Shown here: positions 22,484 through 32,337 of the stretch, one piece after another
Layout: each line of letters begins with the position of its first letter
Position numbering within the stretch: the stretch's first letter is position 1
Origin: Cenococcum geophilum 1.58
Lineage: Eukaryota; Ascomycota; Dothideomycetes; Gloniales; Gloniaceae
Direction of reading: 5' to 3'
Assembly: GCA_001692895.1 (NCBI GenBank)
Contig: KV748186.1
Coordinates: 2,781,785-2,845,784, forward strand
DNA: 64,000 nt
Program-made: the position numbers and the translations under genes
Notes under the pieces: generated by a model
Told to the model about the DNA's origin: nothing
The model's database searches: none
The model's input: only the letters and a program-made list of their open reading frames with translations

Positions 22484-23635
22484 TTAAATCTTCGCCGCCT
22501 TTCTCAAATGGTCTCTCGTAAGCTCGTCCTTCTCTCCTTTCCTCTCAGTCAACCTCCCGATCTTCAGCAGCCACCCGATCATATCCTCGTCCCCGAAATG
22601 GGAATTATGCTCGAACTCAGGCTCCTCGTCATACGCGACCCTCGCCGCATCAACCAAAATCCTAGCCGTCATGCCGAAGACGCGGAAACGGGTCAAGCCG
22701 TCCAGCGGATCGGCCTCCTCAGGCGGGGACGGGCGCGAGATTTTCGGCCGGGGCTTCGTGACGGTCTGGCCGGCGACGGGGACGTAGAAGTTGTGCATGC
22801 GCCAGCGGCTCTCGTGCCAGTCGGTCCAGCCGCCGCGGTACCACTCGGCGGGGAGCCCGGCCGGCTCGACGCCGGGGCCTTGCTCCGCCGACGCGGAGGA
22901 GGACCGGCGCGGCAGCTCGTCGGCCTTGCGCAGGAAGTTGCGGAACGGGGCCGTGAAGACGGCGGCGACTTCCTTGGGGTCGAGGCGCGGGATCAGCGTG
23001 CCCTCGATGCTGGGGACTGTCGCGGACGGGTAGCCCGTTGCGGTGCTGGAGGAGGCCGGGGTCGGGTTCGCGGAGAGGAAGGCCACGCAGGGCCGCACGC
23101 CGAGCTCGGTCCTGGCGAGGTTTGCGGGCAGCTGGCACAGGTGCTCGATGCGGAAGGGGGGCGGGAGTTTGGCGTCTGAGAGCGGGAGGCCAATCTCCTC
23201 GTACGCTTCGCGCCGGGCGGTGTCGAAGGGTGTCTCGGAGAGGGAATCCGCTTTGCCTGGGGAAGGTAAGATGCCGTTAGTTGATTGAATTGAATATTAA
23301 GAAGCGGTCGACGTACCGCCCGGCAATGCTGCTTGTCCGGCATCTGCGGGTGGGGAAGGGTTCAGCTCTGACGAACGATTGACGCGGATGATGGAACCCA
23401 CAAGTCTTCAGCGTACTTGCACGCATTGTGAGGACAACTCTGAGGTCGCCAGCTCGATCAGCGAAGAGGAGAATCAGGACAGCAGCCCTTCGAGTCAGCG
23501 GCAGGTTATAGTATTGAGTAGGCGGGGGTCGGTAGGCGCGTAGACGCGCGATTGCTTTCTGTGAAATGATGAGTGTTTGCATTTGAAAGGGAGAACAGAA
23601 GCAATTACCACAGATGCTGGCGTCAGAGCGGCCAT
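22484..23635 (-). CDS. Nudix hydrolase, Pcd1/NUDT7-type CoA pyrophosphatase
   Basis: Four exons on the minus strand: 23609-23635, 23402-23558, 23317-23343 and 22484-23256, giving 327 residues. Exons 1 and 3 are only 27 nt each. The start MAALTPASV joins in frame to KAIARLRAYRPPP. The tiny exon 3 supplies YAGQAALPG just before the Nudix box (GGKADSLSETPFDTARREAY then EEIGL), so the splice pattern is well supported. The conserved LLFADRAGDLRVVLTMRAS segment before the box fits the CoA-diphosphatase group. These enzymes cleave CoA and acyl-CoA to 4'-phosphopantetheine and 3',5'-ADP, usually in peroxisomes. The C-terminus here (RKAAKI) is not a canonical SKL-type signal, so location is uncertain. 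The gene is locally GC-rich. Confidence 0.85.
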
Positions 23636-23981
23636 AGTGGTTCATTGTGTAAGCCATCATGACCGTGTTGGCGAGAGGGACGTTGATGGTTGTAGTAGTC
23701 CGGTTTTGGAGGGTCGATCACTTCTCACCGAGGCGCTTGGAACAGGGCTGGCCTTCAGAGGAAGCGTGTGAGAATGATCACAGAACGACCAGAAAATGTT
23801 TATATAGACTCATTATAGAATCACCACATAATAATCGTAGCATGTTGGAAGATGAGAACGGCCTTCTATCGCCGATGGTAATCGCCTCATTTCGAGGGCC
23901 TCCTTCAGAGGGCTTTCAAATGCTAGTTACAAAAAGAGTTTAACCCAAGTCATAATTCCTCCTCTAGGTATTCTACCATCC
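23636..23981. promoter_or_regulatory. Intergenic spacer, Mex67 3' flank and Nudix promoter
   Basis: About 350 bp between two tandem minus-strand genes, presumed to hold the 3' end of MEX67 and the promoter of the Nudix gene. No motif stands out. Confidence 0.4.
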
Positions 23982-25886
23982 TCATGTAAATGCCTCCTGA
24001 GGCAAGCTTGCTTTAGCGGTCTCGAATGCAGCCAGTGCCTTCTGCAAATCCCCTCCACTCTCCTCTAAGCACATTCTAGAATACACCATATTCATGCCTG
24101 TTATTCGTGATATTTCTGCAGCGAGATTCTCTAGGCTATCTTGTTCCCCCCCCTCGGGTTTCCATGCCGCAAACCCTCCATATGCCCTGATGGTCCATAA
24201 ATCACTAACTACCTTCACTCCCGACGGGCCCCCAGGCCCCAGGATGAAGGTGCGGTCAAAGCTTCGATACTTCGCGGGTCCACTATTTGCTGCATCCAAC
24301 TCCTCGTACTCGCCGTGAACTGTAATAAGGAATCCTCCAACACCCGTAGAACACTGGCCACTTGGATCTGGCACGCCGGGCTGGTGCTGACAATCGATGG
24401 ACCACTTCTGCTGGTCGGTGATCAGATTCGGGTGGCGCGTGGCGGGTAATTGCGTCCAGATCTTGCGGATATCGTCCGGTCCTTGAAACTTGCGAGCAGC
24501 GCGGGGTCCTGGGTTGTTTAGATGTTTCAAATTTCTGCTGAGTCTGATGTATGCATCCCATCCTTGCGTTTTGTATCCCCCCTGCTGAGTGGGGTCACGC
24601 ATGGCGTGAGTGTTGACGTTGAGAGAAAAGTTTGAGTCGGTGTCGTAGTACATGTTGACAAGTGCACTACGGTCGGTGTCGAATCCCGCAAAGAACGTTG
24701 TTATGAAGGTCTCTGCGATTTGAGCCTCATCTTGGAAATTCGGTCCAAGGATTGGCAGAGGAGCTTTCTTCGGCTTATTCTTCTGCGCAACGTCCTCCTC
24801 CGTACGCACTTGAATACCATTCAGCAAGCGAAGTCTCGGATACCATTGAAGAATCTCCGTCTCCCAACCCGGCTGCAATTGTTCAAGGGGGTTGTTGGTG
24901 AGAACGAGGTGGTCGAGGAACCGAAACTTGTTTTTCCACCCAATCAAGCAGTTGAGATTGTCGAACTTGTTGCCAGATAAGTCAAGATTCTGAAGGTCGG
25001 GAAATGTCTGGGCTAACGTTGTGACCGCTGCAATGTTAGCGATTTCGTTCCCGGCCAGTGATATACTCTGGATTGTCTCCTTTTTCTCTTGTGCTGTCTT
25101 GAACTGTGTGTCACATATCTTCATCAATGCTGGAAAGAATTTGGATTGTGTAGATGTGGTGTTAAACATGCCAACAGAATTCAGTTTGGCGTCGGTGCCA
25201 AGGGAACTTAGATCAAGAACCTTGGTATCCGGATTGTAGCGACTCGAAAGGAAGTCCTGAAATAATTCTTTCACGTCGCTGGTAGGTTCGGGGGAGGTCT
25301 GCCGGTTCTGCGGTGACTTCGCGCGAATACTAGCACCCTCGATTTTGATGTTCTTTCCAGCAAAGACGAAGCCATCAACCTTTGCATAGGCAGAGACTTC
25401 TTCCGTGGGAACATAGATGGATAGAACGTCGCCTTCCACTCTGGATTTCTTGATGCGAGTGGTGTGGGCAGGATTCCGGCCTTTTTGACTGAACAGCGAT
25501 CCTCTCTTGCTGGCGTGCCTCTCGAGAAAGCCTATGAGGCTTGATACGCCACGATCTTCTTGTGTCGACGCCTTGCTGTTCGTCCATCCAGTGACCTTCA
25601 ACTCTGCTAGATGACCTTGGGATGCCGGCCTCGGCATTGCTGTCCGTATGTGTCCTCCTTGGTTGCTGTCGGAAGCCACATGTTTTAGTACCTCTCTCTG
25701 GAGTGCTGCAGTATTTATGCCAAAGCCCCGTCCTCTCCCAGGCCCGGTAGTCTTCCCAACGCGATCCCTCTTCGGTCCGTCCATGACCAAATCTCCATCG
25801 CGGTCCGTCCTCAGGTTCCGGCGTTTGGCACCTCTGCGATGATGAGAAAAGTTGTCGGACGAGTGCTTCACGGCGCTTGCCGTCAT
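23982..25886 (-). CDS. mex67: mRNA export receptor Mex67 (TAP/NXF1 homologue)
   Basis: A single exon of 634 residues from the ATG at 25886 (MTASAVKHSSDNFSHHRRG). Domain order follows the NXF family. A basic N-terminus contains RNA-binding RG/KR patches. A small RRM-like segment at about 145-195 includes GDVLSIYVP and KVDGFVFAGKNIKI. Leucine-rich repeats at about 220-360 include SLAGNEI and LQNLDLSGNKFDNL. An NTF2-like domain follows at about 390-565 (PNFQDEAQIAETFITTFFAGFD, LVNMYYD). A TAP-C/UBA-like domain at about 585-630 carries FG-nucleoporin binding (SRMCLEESGGDLQKALAAFE). With Mtr2 it carries mRNPs through nuclear pores. Length is close to that of yeast Mex67 (599 aa). Confidence 0.9.
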   Translation of the reverse strand: MTASAVKHSSDNFSHHRRGAKRRNLRTDRDGDLVMDGPKRDRVGKTTGPGRGRGFGINTAALQREVLKHVASDSNQGGHIRTAMPRPASQGHLAELKVTGWTNSKASTQEDRGVSSLIGFLERHASKRGSLFSQKGRNPAHTTRIKKSRVEGDVLSIYVPTEEVSAYAKVDGFVFAGKNIKIEGASIRAKSPQNRQTSPEPTSDVKELFQDFLSSRYNPDTKVLDLSSLGTDAKLNSVGMFNTTSTQSKFFPALMKICDTQFKTAQEKKETIQSISLAGNEIANIAAVTTLAQTFPDLQNLDLSGNKFDNLNCLIGWKNKFRFLDHLVLTNNPLEQLQPGWETEILQWYPRLRLLNGIQVRTEEDVAQKNKPKKAPLPILGPNFQDEAQIAETFITTFFAGFDTDRSALVNMYYDTDSNFSLNVNTHAMRDPTQQGGYKTQGWDAYIRLSRNLKHLNNPGPRAARKFQGPDDIRKIWTQLPATRHPNLITDQQKWSIDCQHQPGVPDPSGQCSTGVGGFLITVHGEYEELDAANSGPAKYRSFDRTFILGPGGPSGVKVVSDLWTIRAYGGFAAWKPEGGEQDSLENLAAEISRITGMNMVYSRMCLEESGGDLQKALAAFETAKASLPQEAFT

Positions 25887-26640
25887 GATGGCACGGGTGT
25901 CAAGCGAGTATAATGTCAAGGCTTTGTTGGTAAGAAATGTGAGGCCGTGGTGCCTTTGACGGTTATGCGACGGACCAGTTTGCGGTGAAGGCGTAGGGTG
26001 GAAGGTTTTGTTCGCGCGTCCGTGAAAATTAGAGGGAGGAACAGCTAAGGAGTGTGTGGTTCTTGATGGTGTACCTTTCGCTACTAAAGGCTACAGAACA
26101 TGGAGAGGGGATATAGTGAGATGCAGTGTTGATTCCGCTGCTCGTCGTGGTGGCCTCAATGTCGAAGGTTGAGGTGCAGGTAAGTGGCAAGAAGCAAGAG
26201 TGTAGGAGGGAGGCAGAAAGATTAGAGAGAAAGAAGGGAAGAAGAGCTTCTTTGAAGTATATTTTGCGTTAGAGAAGGCGATGCAAAGTCTAACTCTATT
26301 GAAAATTAATGGGAGAGGAAGGGTGGTTGGTGTGTGTATTGTGGGCTATTGTCACATCTGCGGCGTTTGCTTGCCCTAGGCGATGACGCTCCGCGCCAGG
26401 CAAGCATGTTCCCGTGACTTTGCTGCAGCCTTGATGTGGTTCTTTTCACGTGATTTCCTAATTGCATATAGTGTATTCTTGGCACAACAAACTTTTAAAG
26501 CCGAGCCTCCGGATAGATCAACCAACGCTTGGTACCACATTGAGTGCCTTATTAGACTTCTTCCAGTTCAAATGCTGACCCTCACTTCACTCACTTCAAC
26601 ATTAAGCCGAAGTAGCAGTAGTAGTACTACTAACTAATAT
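25887..26640. promoter_or_regulatory. Upstream region of mex67
   Basis: Presumed promoter and 5' UTR of MEX67. A short CAGTAGTAGTACTACTAACTA-like trinucleotide-rich stretch lies at about 26612-26638. No gene was seen. Confidence 0.4.
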
Positions 26641-26661
26641 ATCCATCGAGCCCGCCAAGGC

Positions 26662-27267
26662 TATGAAGAAAGTTTTAGAGAAATACCTAACCAGACTTTC
26701 TTCCCTAATCGAAATATCGCAACTCCCTTTACTATACAAACAGCTGTTCTTCCATTCCCTTTTCCATCAATCTGCTGCGTGCATGTCTAATTAATTCACC
26801 TTTTCTTCAAGCCCAAAAGTCAGCATGAAAGCAAAGGTCATAAGGCAGGCAATATTTTTCACGCATGACCGGTATCTGCTTCTGTGCCACTCCCTCTGAA
26901 GAGCACAACATACACCTGCCTCGTTCTCTCTCCCAGCAACCAAACAGATCTGCCGTTGCTCAATGGTTTGCTTGCACTTACCAGTTCAGACAATCTATTG
27001 ACACGCTCCGACATCAACCCCGTTCCGTTGCTCGCGCCACGCTGCAAGTCCGTGCCGCTCGTAGTCAAGAAGCTGAAGAGTGAGGTCGCGAAAGCGAGCT
27101 CAGGGCCCAGAATAGGATGGAGGAGGTGGCAGAGAAGCGTCGGGTACAAGAGGAACTCGATAGGTTCCGAGGATCGCGAGCGGCCCTTGTTTCTAGTAGA
27201 GGGAGCGCAATGGCGTGGAAACAATACAGGAAAAGAAATAGGTTGGCTGGTTTGGAAATGGTGTAGG
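26662..27267 (+). other. Possible small gene, unresolved
   Basis: Two plus-strand pieces look protein-like but do not join cleanly. About 26884-27100 reads LPLKSTTYTCLVLSPS...KSVPLVVKKLKSEVAKA. About 27083-27267, in another frame, reads a charged helical stretch ending in a stop (RMEEVAEKRRVQEELDRF then WKQYRKRNRLAGLEMV). An upstream ATG frame at 26662 gives 44 residues (MKKVLEKYLTRLSSL...). An intron or a frame break could lie between the pieces. I do not recognise the product. The opposite strand is also open here, so this may be nothing. Confidence 0.25.
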
Positions 27268-27546
27268 TGAACATTCAATTTTCACAAGCTCAGATGGCAA
27301 GAAGCTGCCCTAGGGTGCAATTCCGCGACATAATTGACCGGTGTTCAATCATGAAATAGCAACTCAGCTATGTGTATTCTCGACAGCGGATCCGAATTGT
27401 ACATAGCAGCAGAGTGCATATAGGTTCTTCTCTCAGAGCACACGCGGTTAACAAAGGTGCACGGGTTCATTTGCAGCTACCAACTTGAATATTATCAGTG
27501 ATTCATTATCCAAAGAAAGTCTAAAGCATCACCAATCCAACCCAAT

Positions 27547-28911
27547 CTATGAGTCACCTTTCAACTGGTCAAATGCTTCTCTCCTTGCCTGCACCTCAGC
27601 TAGCACTTCTTTCGCCCCAGCACCATGTTTCTCACCTTCCTCCAAGCTCTCCTCCACATACTTCTTCGTGCTGGCTGCCGCATCCTTTGTTGCAGCAGCC
27701 CAAACAAGAGCGCTGTTTGCGCCGGGGGCAACAAGGTGACTTTCGTCAGCTAGCCGCCTGATCGCGCGGACTGTTTCTTCAGAGGCCGATGCAAGTTGGT
27801 GTCGTAGATATGTTGTCTGCTGAAGCAGCGCTCTCTCATCTCGTGATGCTTGGAGAAGTGCTGGAACATAGGGGAGAACATCCGTTACCTTCATTGTCGT
27901 ACTGCTTGTATCCCGGTCAGGATCGGATGATGGCTTTGATTCCGCTAATTCTGAACCTGCCGAACCATATTGCATCGATGCCGATGTGGAGTCAACGGTC
28001 GCAATGAGAGAGGCTCGCGATGACACATATTTGTCGTAAAGTTCTTTGATCTGCTCTTGATAAGAATGCCCAGTGGACTCGCTATCCTCAAAGCGCTCCA
28101 GTTTCTTTTGCGGGGATTGGTCTTCCAACATCTCCGACTCATCTTCAGAGAGCTTTGCCAGCTCTCCTTCAATCCATGAAACTAACTCATCTCGTGCACA
28201 CCGTAAAGCATATACCTGCGCCTCGAGCCTTGGTTTTTGCTCTGCCTCCTGCTGCCTCTGTGCTTCGGCTCGAATCGCGTTGGCCTTGTCCATACCCTGC
28301 TTGGCTTCCAGAACCCCCTTTTTAAGCTTGAAAATCAAGCCCTCAACCTCCTGATTCGGCGCTTGGGGCTCTAGCTTCGAGGCTGGCAAATCTGGCTGTT
28401 CGCCAAGCCTCTCCTTTAGTACCGTCCCCATATCCTTTTGGCCAGGATTGGGTTGCGCGTCCACCAACTTATCCAGCGTCTTCTGGATAACCTGGAGTTT
28501 GTTGAAACGGCGCCGCTGACGAAGGAGGTTAATGTACGCATATGTGGCTTCCCGGTCATACGCTACATCTAGCCTGGATGCTGAATCCATGGCATGCTGG
28601 TTACGGAACTCGTCAAGCTCTGACTTCAATTCGTTGTAACGGTCTCGAGCGGCCGCATTGGCTTGGAGTGCTTCGAGGTAGCTCCGCCGGATGCCGTTAA
28701 TTTCTGGAGGGATACGCTTCACGCGTAATGATGGGGGAACGCACTCGACGATGAGGTGGGAATGTTCGCTATTGTATTCATCGGTCGAGGTTAATTGAGA
28801 TTCGAGGTAGCTAGCTATCTTTTTTCGAATGCTCAGGGTCTCTTGTCGGCTATGTATGTATGGCGATAAAGCAGCTTCGACTTCTGGAAACGGGCATGGT
28901 AAAGTAGTCAT
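27547..28911 (-). CDS. Conserved-looking helical/coiled-coil protein, unknown function
   Basis: A single exon of 454 residues from the ATG at 28911 (MTTLPCPFPEVEAAL). The upstream in-frame sequence is leucine-rich and more likely 5' UTR. The protein is almost entirely alpha-helical and highly charged. A helical N-terminal block with VPPSLRVKRIPPEINGIRRS precedes long coiled-coil-prone stretches at about 100-170 and 190-300 (for example EAKQGMDKANAIRAEAQRQQ). A serine-rich linker and a C-terminal helical segment to the end follow. No catalytic motif, signal peptide or membrane span is seen. It is built like a subunit of a cytoskeletal or kinetochore-type complex (for example augmin-like), but that is only a guess from architecture. 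Confidence 0.65.
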   Translation of the reverse strand: MTTLPCPFPEVEAALSPYIHSRQETLSIRKKIASYLESQLTSTDEYNSEHSHLIVECVPPSLRVKRIPPEINGIRRSYLEALQANAAARDRYNELKSELDEFRNQHAMDSASRLDVAYDREATYAYINLLRQRRRFNKLQVIQKTLDKLVDAQPNPGQKDMGTVLKERLGEQPDLPASKLEPQAPNQEVEGLIFKLKKGVLEAKQGMDKANAIRAEAQRQQEAEQKPRLEAQVYALRCARDELVSWIEGELAKLSEDESEMLEDQSPQKKLERFEDSESTGHSYQEQIKELYDKYVSSRASLIATVDSTSASMQYGSAGSELAESKPSSDPDRDTSSTTMKVTDVLPYVPALLQASRDERALLQQTTYLRHQLASASEETVRAIRRLADESHLVAPGANSALVWAAATKDAAASTKKYVEESLEEGEKHGAGAKEVLAEVQARREAFDQLKGDS

Positions 28912-29263
28912 TTTGTTGATGAGTTGTCGAACACTTGGGCTTTCGAGGGAGAAAACACTAGCCAGGCTCTTGTCCCGATTTGGGGCAGAGTATAAAGATA
29001 ATTCAACTATTTCCCTTAGAATTGATGATGGGAGCAGCAATGGGCAGAGAAGCAGAAGCAAGAGCATAAGACGACGTATTTCGCGTTGCGCACGGTAGCA
29101 CGCCCTCACGTGGGAGCGCACTTAGCAAAATGGCAGAATGATGTAACACTGCCTCAAGCTTCTAAGGTTAACGTTGCTTCTGGGGGTTATGCCGGTTTTT
29201 AAGGTCTGTGTCCTCTCGCTTGGAGTTTTGATGTTGGAAACCGTCATAATCAACCACAACTAC
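28912..29263. promoter_or_regulatory. Upstream region of the coiled-coil gene
   Basis: Presumed promoter and 5' UTR of the minus-strand gene at 28911, ending at a retroposon-like insertion. No specific site is assigned. Confidence 0.35.
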
Positions 29264-29421
29264 TATTATTATTATTATTATTATTATTATTTATTCACTG
29301 CTTAACGTCCGATTCGGATCCCTGTCGGGCCCATGCGGACTACGCCTTATATACACGTGGGGAGAAATGAGAAAACCCCGTATTCTGTCTCTCCACCTTT
29401 AGGCCCCGCCTGCGTACCATA
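29264..29421 (-). mobile_element. Short retroposon-like insertion, copy 1, (ATT)n tail
   Basis: The segment is flanked by an 8-bp direct repeat, ACAACTAC, at 29256-29263 and 29422-29429. In minus orientation it runs from the right, through GGGGTTTT, TCTCCCC and GGCGTAGTCCGCATGGGC to GATCCGAATCGGACGTTAA, and ends in an (AAT)n microsatellite tail at 29264-29293. It matches the segment at 29713-29931 in order and orientation. Target duplication plus a simple-repeat tail fits a non-LTR (LINE- or SINE-type) insertion. It has no coding capacity. Confidence 0.6.
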
Positions 29422-29429
29422 ACAACTAC

Positions 29430-30290
29430 CGGTGCCAAATATCGTCAACTTACAAGCTGCCGTTAACGGAATGACGGCTGAAGAAAACACCATCGTACAG
29501 AGCACCCAGGCGTACAACGCTCATCAGCAGCAGCTTAATACTGAGCTGTCACGCTGTGCCAACTACGATGTTGCCCAGATATAGCAACAGAATGCTCTCA
29601 CCCAGTTGATTCATAATATGCAGGCCACGACGAATGTCCAGTAAGTCTTTACGAGATCCCGCCCTATTAAGAGATCTTCACTAAAATTTACTCTTATATA
29701 AGATTTTGGAATATATATATATATATATTGATCTTTGATTAACGTCTGATACGAATCCTATCTACGCCCACGCAGACTACTCCGTACCTAGGGGAAAATA
29801 GTGTATTATACAGGAAAAAAACCCCTAGCATATTTGGGGGAAAAACCCTATGAGCCACCTTAGTAGGATGAAAACCCCCGGCTTAACCATTTCCGCACGT
29901 AGCTAGCGGCTACGTCCAGACCTCCGTTGGAAGATTTTGGAATTTGAATGCCAAAATGCAGAACTCAGGGGCACGGCATGCCACCGGAGCATTAGCCGTT
30001 ATGCGCAGCCTCGGACAAGGCCCTAACCCTCAAGTTCCAGTCAACCAGGCATCCCAAACTTTCCCGGCGCCCCTGATCAGATATCGCTGATGAACGGTAC
30101 TTTCCCTCTTCTAGTGCTTCATTTTTTTCTATACTCGCTAAATTAATAATTCTACGTAGTGTCCCAATGTCGCAATGTCCTCATATCCCTCGACGTACCT
30201 ATTCCTCAGGGTCCTCAAGCTGGAGCAAGACAGCTCCGAACAGCTGTCCGAGAGGCGATCGGACTCTCAGCTCTCTAAGGGCCTTTACCT
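29430..30290 (+). pseudogene. Decayed small fungal protein gene, unknown family
   Basis: About 29432-29640 reads as protein in one frame (VPNIVNLQAAVNGM, then TAEENTIVQSTQAYNAHQQQ) with one internal TAG at 29581, where the frame otherwise continues QQNALTQLIHNMQATTNVQ. A further piece after the second insertion (29932-30085) reads LNAKMQNSGARHATGALAV and then QGPNPQVPVNQASQTFPAPL. A third (about 30170-30285) reads RNVLISLDVPIPQGPQAG. The order resembles small helical proteins common in fungal genomes, with no known function. The gene is interrupted by the retroposon-like insertion at 29713-29931 and by frame breaks. Confidence 0.45.
29713..29931 (-). mobile_element. Short retroposon-like insertion, copy 2, (AT)n tail
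   Basis: This 219-bp segment is flanked by a perfect 12-bp direct repeat, AGATTTTGGAAT, at 29701-29712 and 29932-29943. On the minus strand it ends GGAGTAGTCTGCGTGGGC...GGATTCGTATCAGACGTTAA followed by an (AT)n tail. The 3' part matches copy 1 with mostly transition differences. The long variable-length target duplication and the terminal microsatellite are typical of LINE/SINE insertion, not of DNA transposons. Confidence 0.68.
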
Positions 30291-30494
30291 TGATAATTGG
30301 TCATGAGAATGGCGTTACAGAGTTGAAGTATGGATACCGGTAGCCCTTAAGCGACGTTACATATAGCCTCAATCAATGACAATGGCGACACCTTCATCTT
30401 CCTCATCAACTCATTCATGCTCTCGAAATTTCGGCCGATTCTAAAATACTCCGAAACGGCTTCAAGTCCTCATCTCTCTAACTTCATTTCAGCT

Positions 30495-31644
30495 ATGCAG
30501 CACGTCTACGCTTTCCCCACTAACCCCTCCTCCAAACCCTGGACTCCGCCACCAGCGACAGCAGGCCATCGAGGCCGCTACCTCTAGACCGACGCCTTTG
30601 TACAGTTCCAATGCCCCAAATTAGATACTTTTAATTCCCTTCTAACCATCAAATCAGGACGTTCTCAACCTCGTAACCCTTTACCGCCTCACACCCTCCC
30701 CCCTCTTCCTCACACACGCCACTTCCCCTGTCTCAGCCGTCCACTCTACCTTAGGACGCACGCGGGATCTCTCCTCCTCGCTCCCCGGCGCAACGCCCAC
30801 CAATCCTCTCGGCGGCGGCCTGCGCATAGGTAAAGACTCCGCCACGGGCCCGGACGCCGACGGCCAGTACCACTATACCTGACCCTATGGATGTTCGCAC
30901 CAAACCGGCTCTCGCTCGCCAGCGGAGAGAAATCGTACAACACCCAAACCATTGCGCTCGCAAAAGCAATCCACCCGCGCTTCGCATACAATCGTTCGAG
31001 CGCCCGGCCGCGTATGCACTGGAAGATGTCGATGGATCTGCGGGAGCCGTTGGTGCGGAGCGAAGGGAACCTGGATCCCGGATAGTTCGGTCGTATTCAG
31101 GCTTCTGCAGGACTCGCATGGCCCGGACAGCGCGGTGCTGGCAGAGGAGATTGGCGATTATGAGAAGATCGTGAGCACGAAGTGGGAGGGTTATAACAGC
31201 TCTGGTCCGCTGGATCTGGGAATGCCGCTGTGGGCGGCTCGTTGGTCCGCCGAGAGCGACGAGTGGGCATGGGGACTCCAGGAAATGGCGAGGAGAGATT
31301 TAACCCAGCTGTGGGAGGAAGGTTACTTCGACAGGAACACTAAGAAGCCATTGGCGTTTCGTGAGTTTGGGATCGCATTGGGAATGAGATGCGGGGGTGG
31401 TGGAGATGATTGGCAGGGTAGGGCGGAACAATTGACAACGACATGGGTAAAGGCTGGGTTGGTACCAATACCTGAGAAGGGGAATGCGGTGGAGATGAAT
31501 GCAGAGGACGATTTGCTGCCTATCACAGAAACGATGTACGCAGCAGGTTTGATTCCCGGAGGTGATTTCAATGGTCTTCTTATATGTAGCGTATGGCTGT
31601 ATTATATCAATCAATTATTGTATGTGCTAGTCTCCATTATCTAG
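30495..31644 (+). pseudogene. Decayed conserved fungal gene (helical, family not named)
   Basis: Successive plus-strand pieces in shifting frames keep a single protein order. An N-terminal part ends GHRGRYL with a TAG at the next codon. The next pieces are LVNLYRL...SAVHSTLGRTRDL...GGGLRIGKDSATGPDADGQY, then ALAKAIHPRFAYNRSSARPR and LREPLVRSEGNLDPG. The last open part, 31105-31644, reads RLLQDSHGPDSAVLAEEIGD...LDLGMPLWAARW...GYFDRNTKKPLAFREFG. At least three frame changes and one stop separate them. The motifs recall a family of roughly 400-residue fungal proteins of unknown role (possibly an alpha/alpha-barrel fold). Base composition is normal, so decay was by indels, not RIP. Confidence 0.65.
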
Positions 31645-32337
31645 TGAACGTGTTTGAAGCCACCCAGCTAAATTATCTCCAGCTTTCCAAAAAGGATTCC
31701 TCTACGCATCGAATATATTCAACGAAAATACAAGAGCAAAGATTATCTGATGCCGTTCATTCTACAAAAACGTCCTATTGTTATGTTACCGCCCAAGCTA
31801 GGCGTTGCAAAAGCAAACCCCTACGTACAGCGATGTACCAAAGTAGACGCATTTAAAGGCCGCCAAAATCGCCTGCAATCATACGCCAGTCCACTCAATA
31901 TACTTTGCTCTATACTCATTGAGAAAACACTGTTTTGAAAAGAGTAAACTGGGAGAGTTGGCAATTTGGTATCTTTTGGAAACATGTGAGAAGCCCGATG
32001 TCTGCACGTACGGGTAAAAGACCGGATTATTACCATGGAAATATTGTATTCCACGAATTCAAAAAATGAGATGACAGGATTTCGGGGGATCTTAGCCGCT
32101 GGAGATGGGAAACGCCTGACAAAGGCTTGCAAGAACGCTGCATGAAAAAGAGTATTCCTGCGTAACAGTCGGTAAAATGGTAAGGGTATCGAAAGTGCTC
32201 TTTGCTAACAAGAGCGAGACGAGCGGAGAAGACGTAGACTAAGGTGGAAATGTTTGCACAGTTGGGACTACGTGAGCGTTAGTAATAGAATGCAATCCCG
32301 GGTCTTGAGACTGACTATATCCTATAATCGTATCTTC
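31645..32337. other. Intergenic region
   Basis: 3' flanks of the decayed gene and of the Msb1-like gene. No further gene was recognised. Confidence 0.45.

Noticed and set aside
22508-23343. Long plus-strand open frames (up to 223 codons) in a GC-rich stretch
   Set aside because: They lie antisense to the last exon of the Nudix gene. High GC at third positions opens the other frames; the minus strand carries the recognisable Nudix box and flanking motifs.
25887-25919. Eleven extra residues at the Mex67 N-terminus
   Set aside because: The apparent start at 25919 is TTG; the first ATG in frame is at 25886.
28912-29121. N-terminal extension of the coiled-coil protein with a leucine run resembling a signal peptide
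   Set aside because: It starts at an in-frame upstream codon but is unlike the rest of the charged, soluble protein; the ATG at 28911 is a more natural start.
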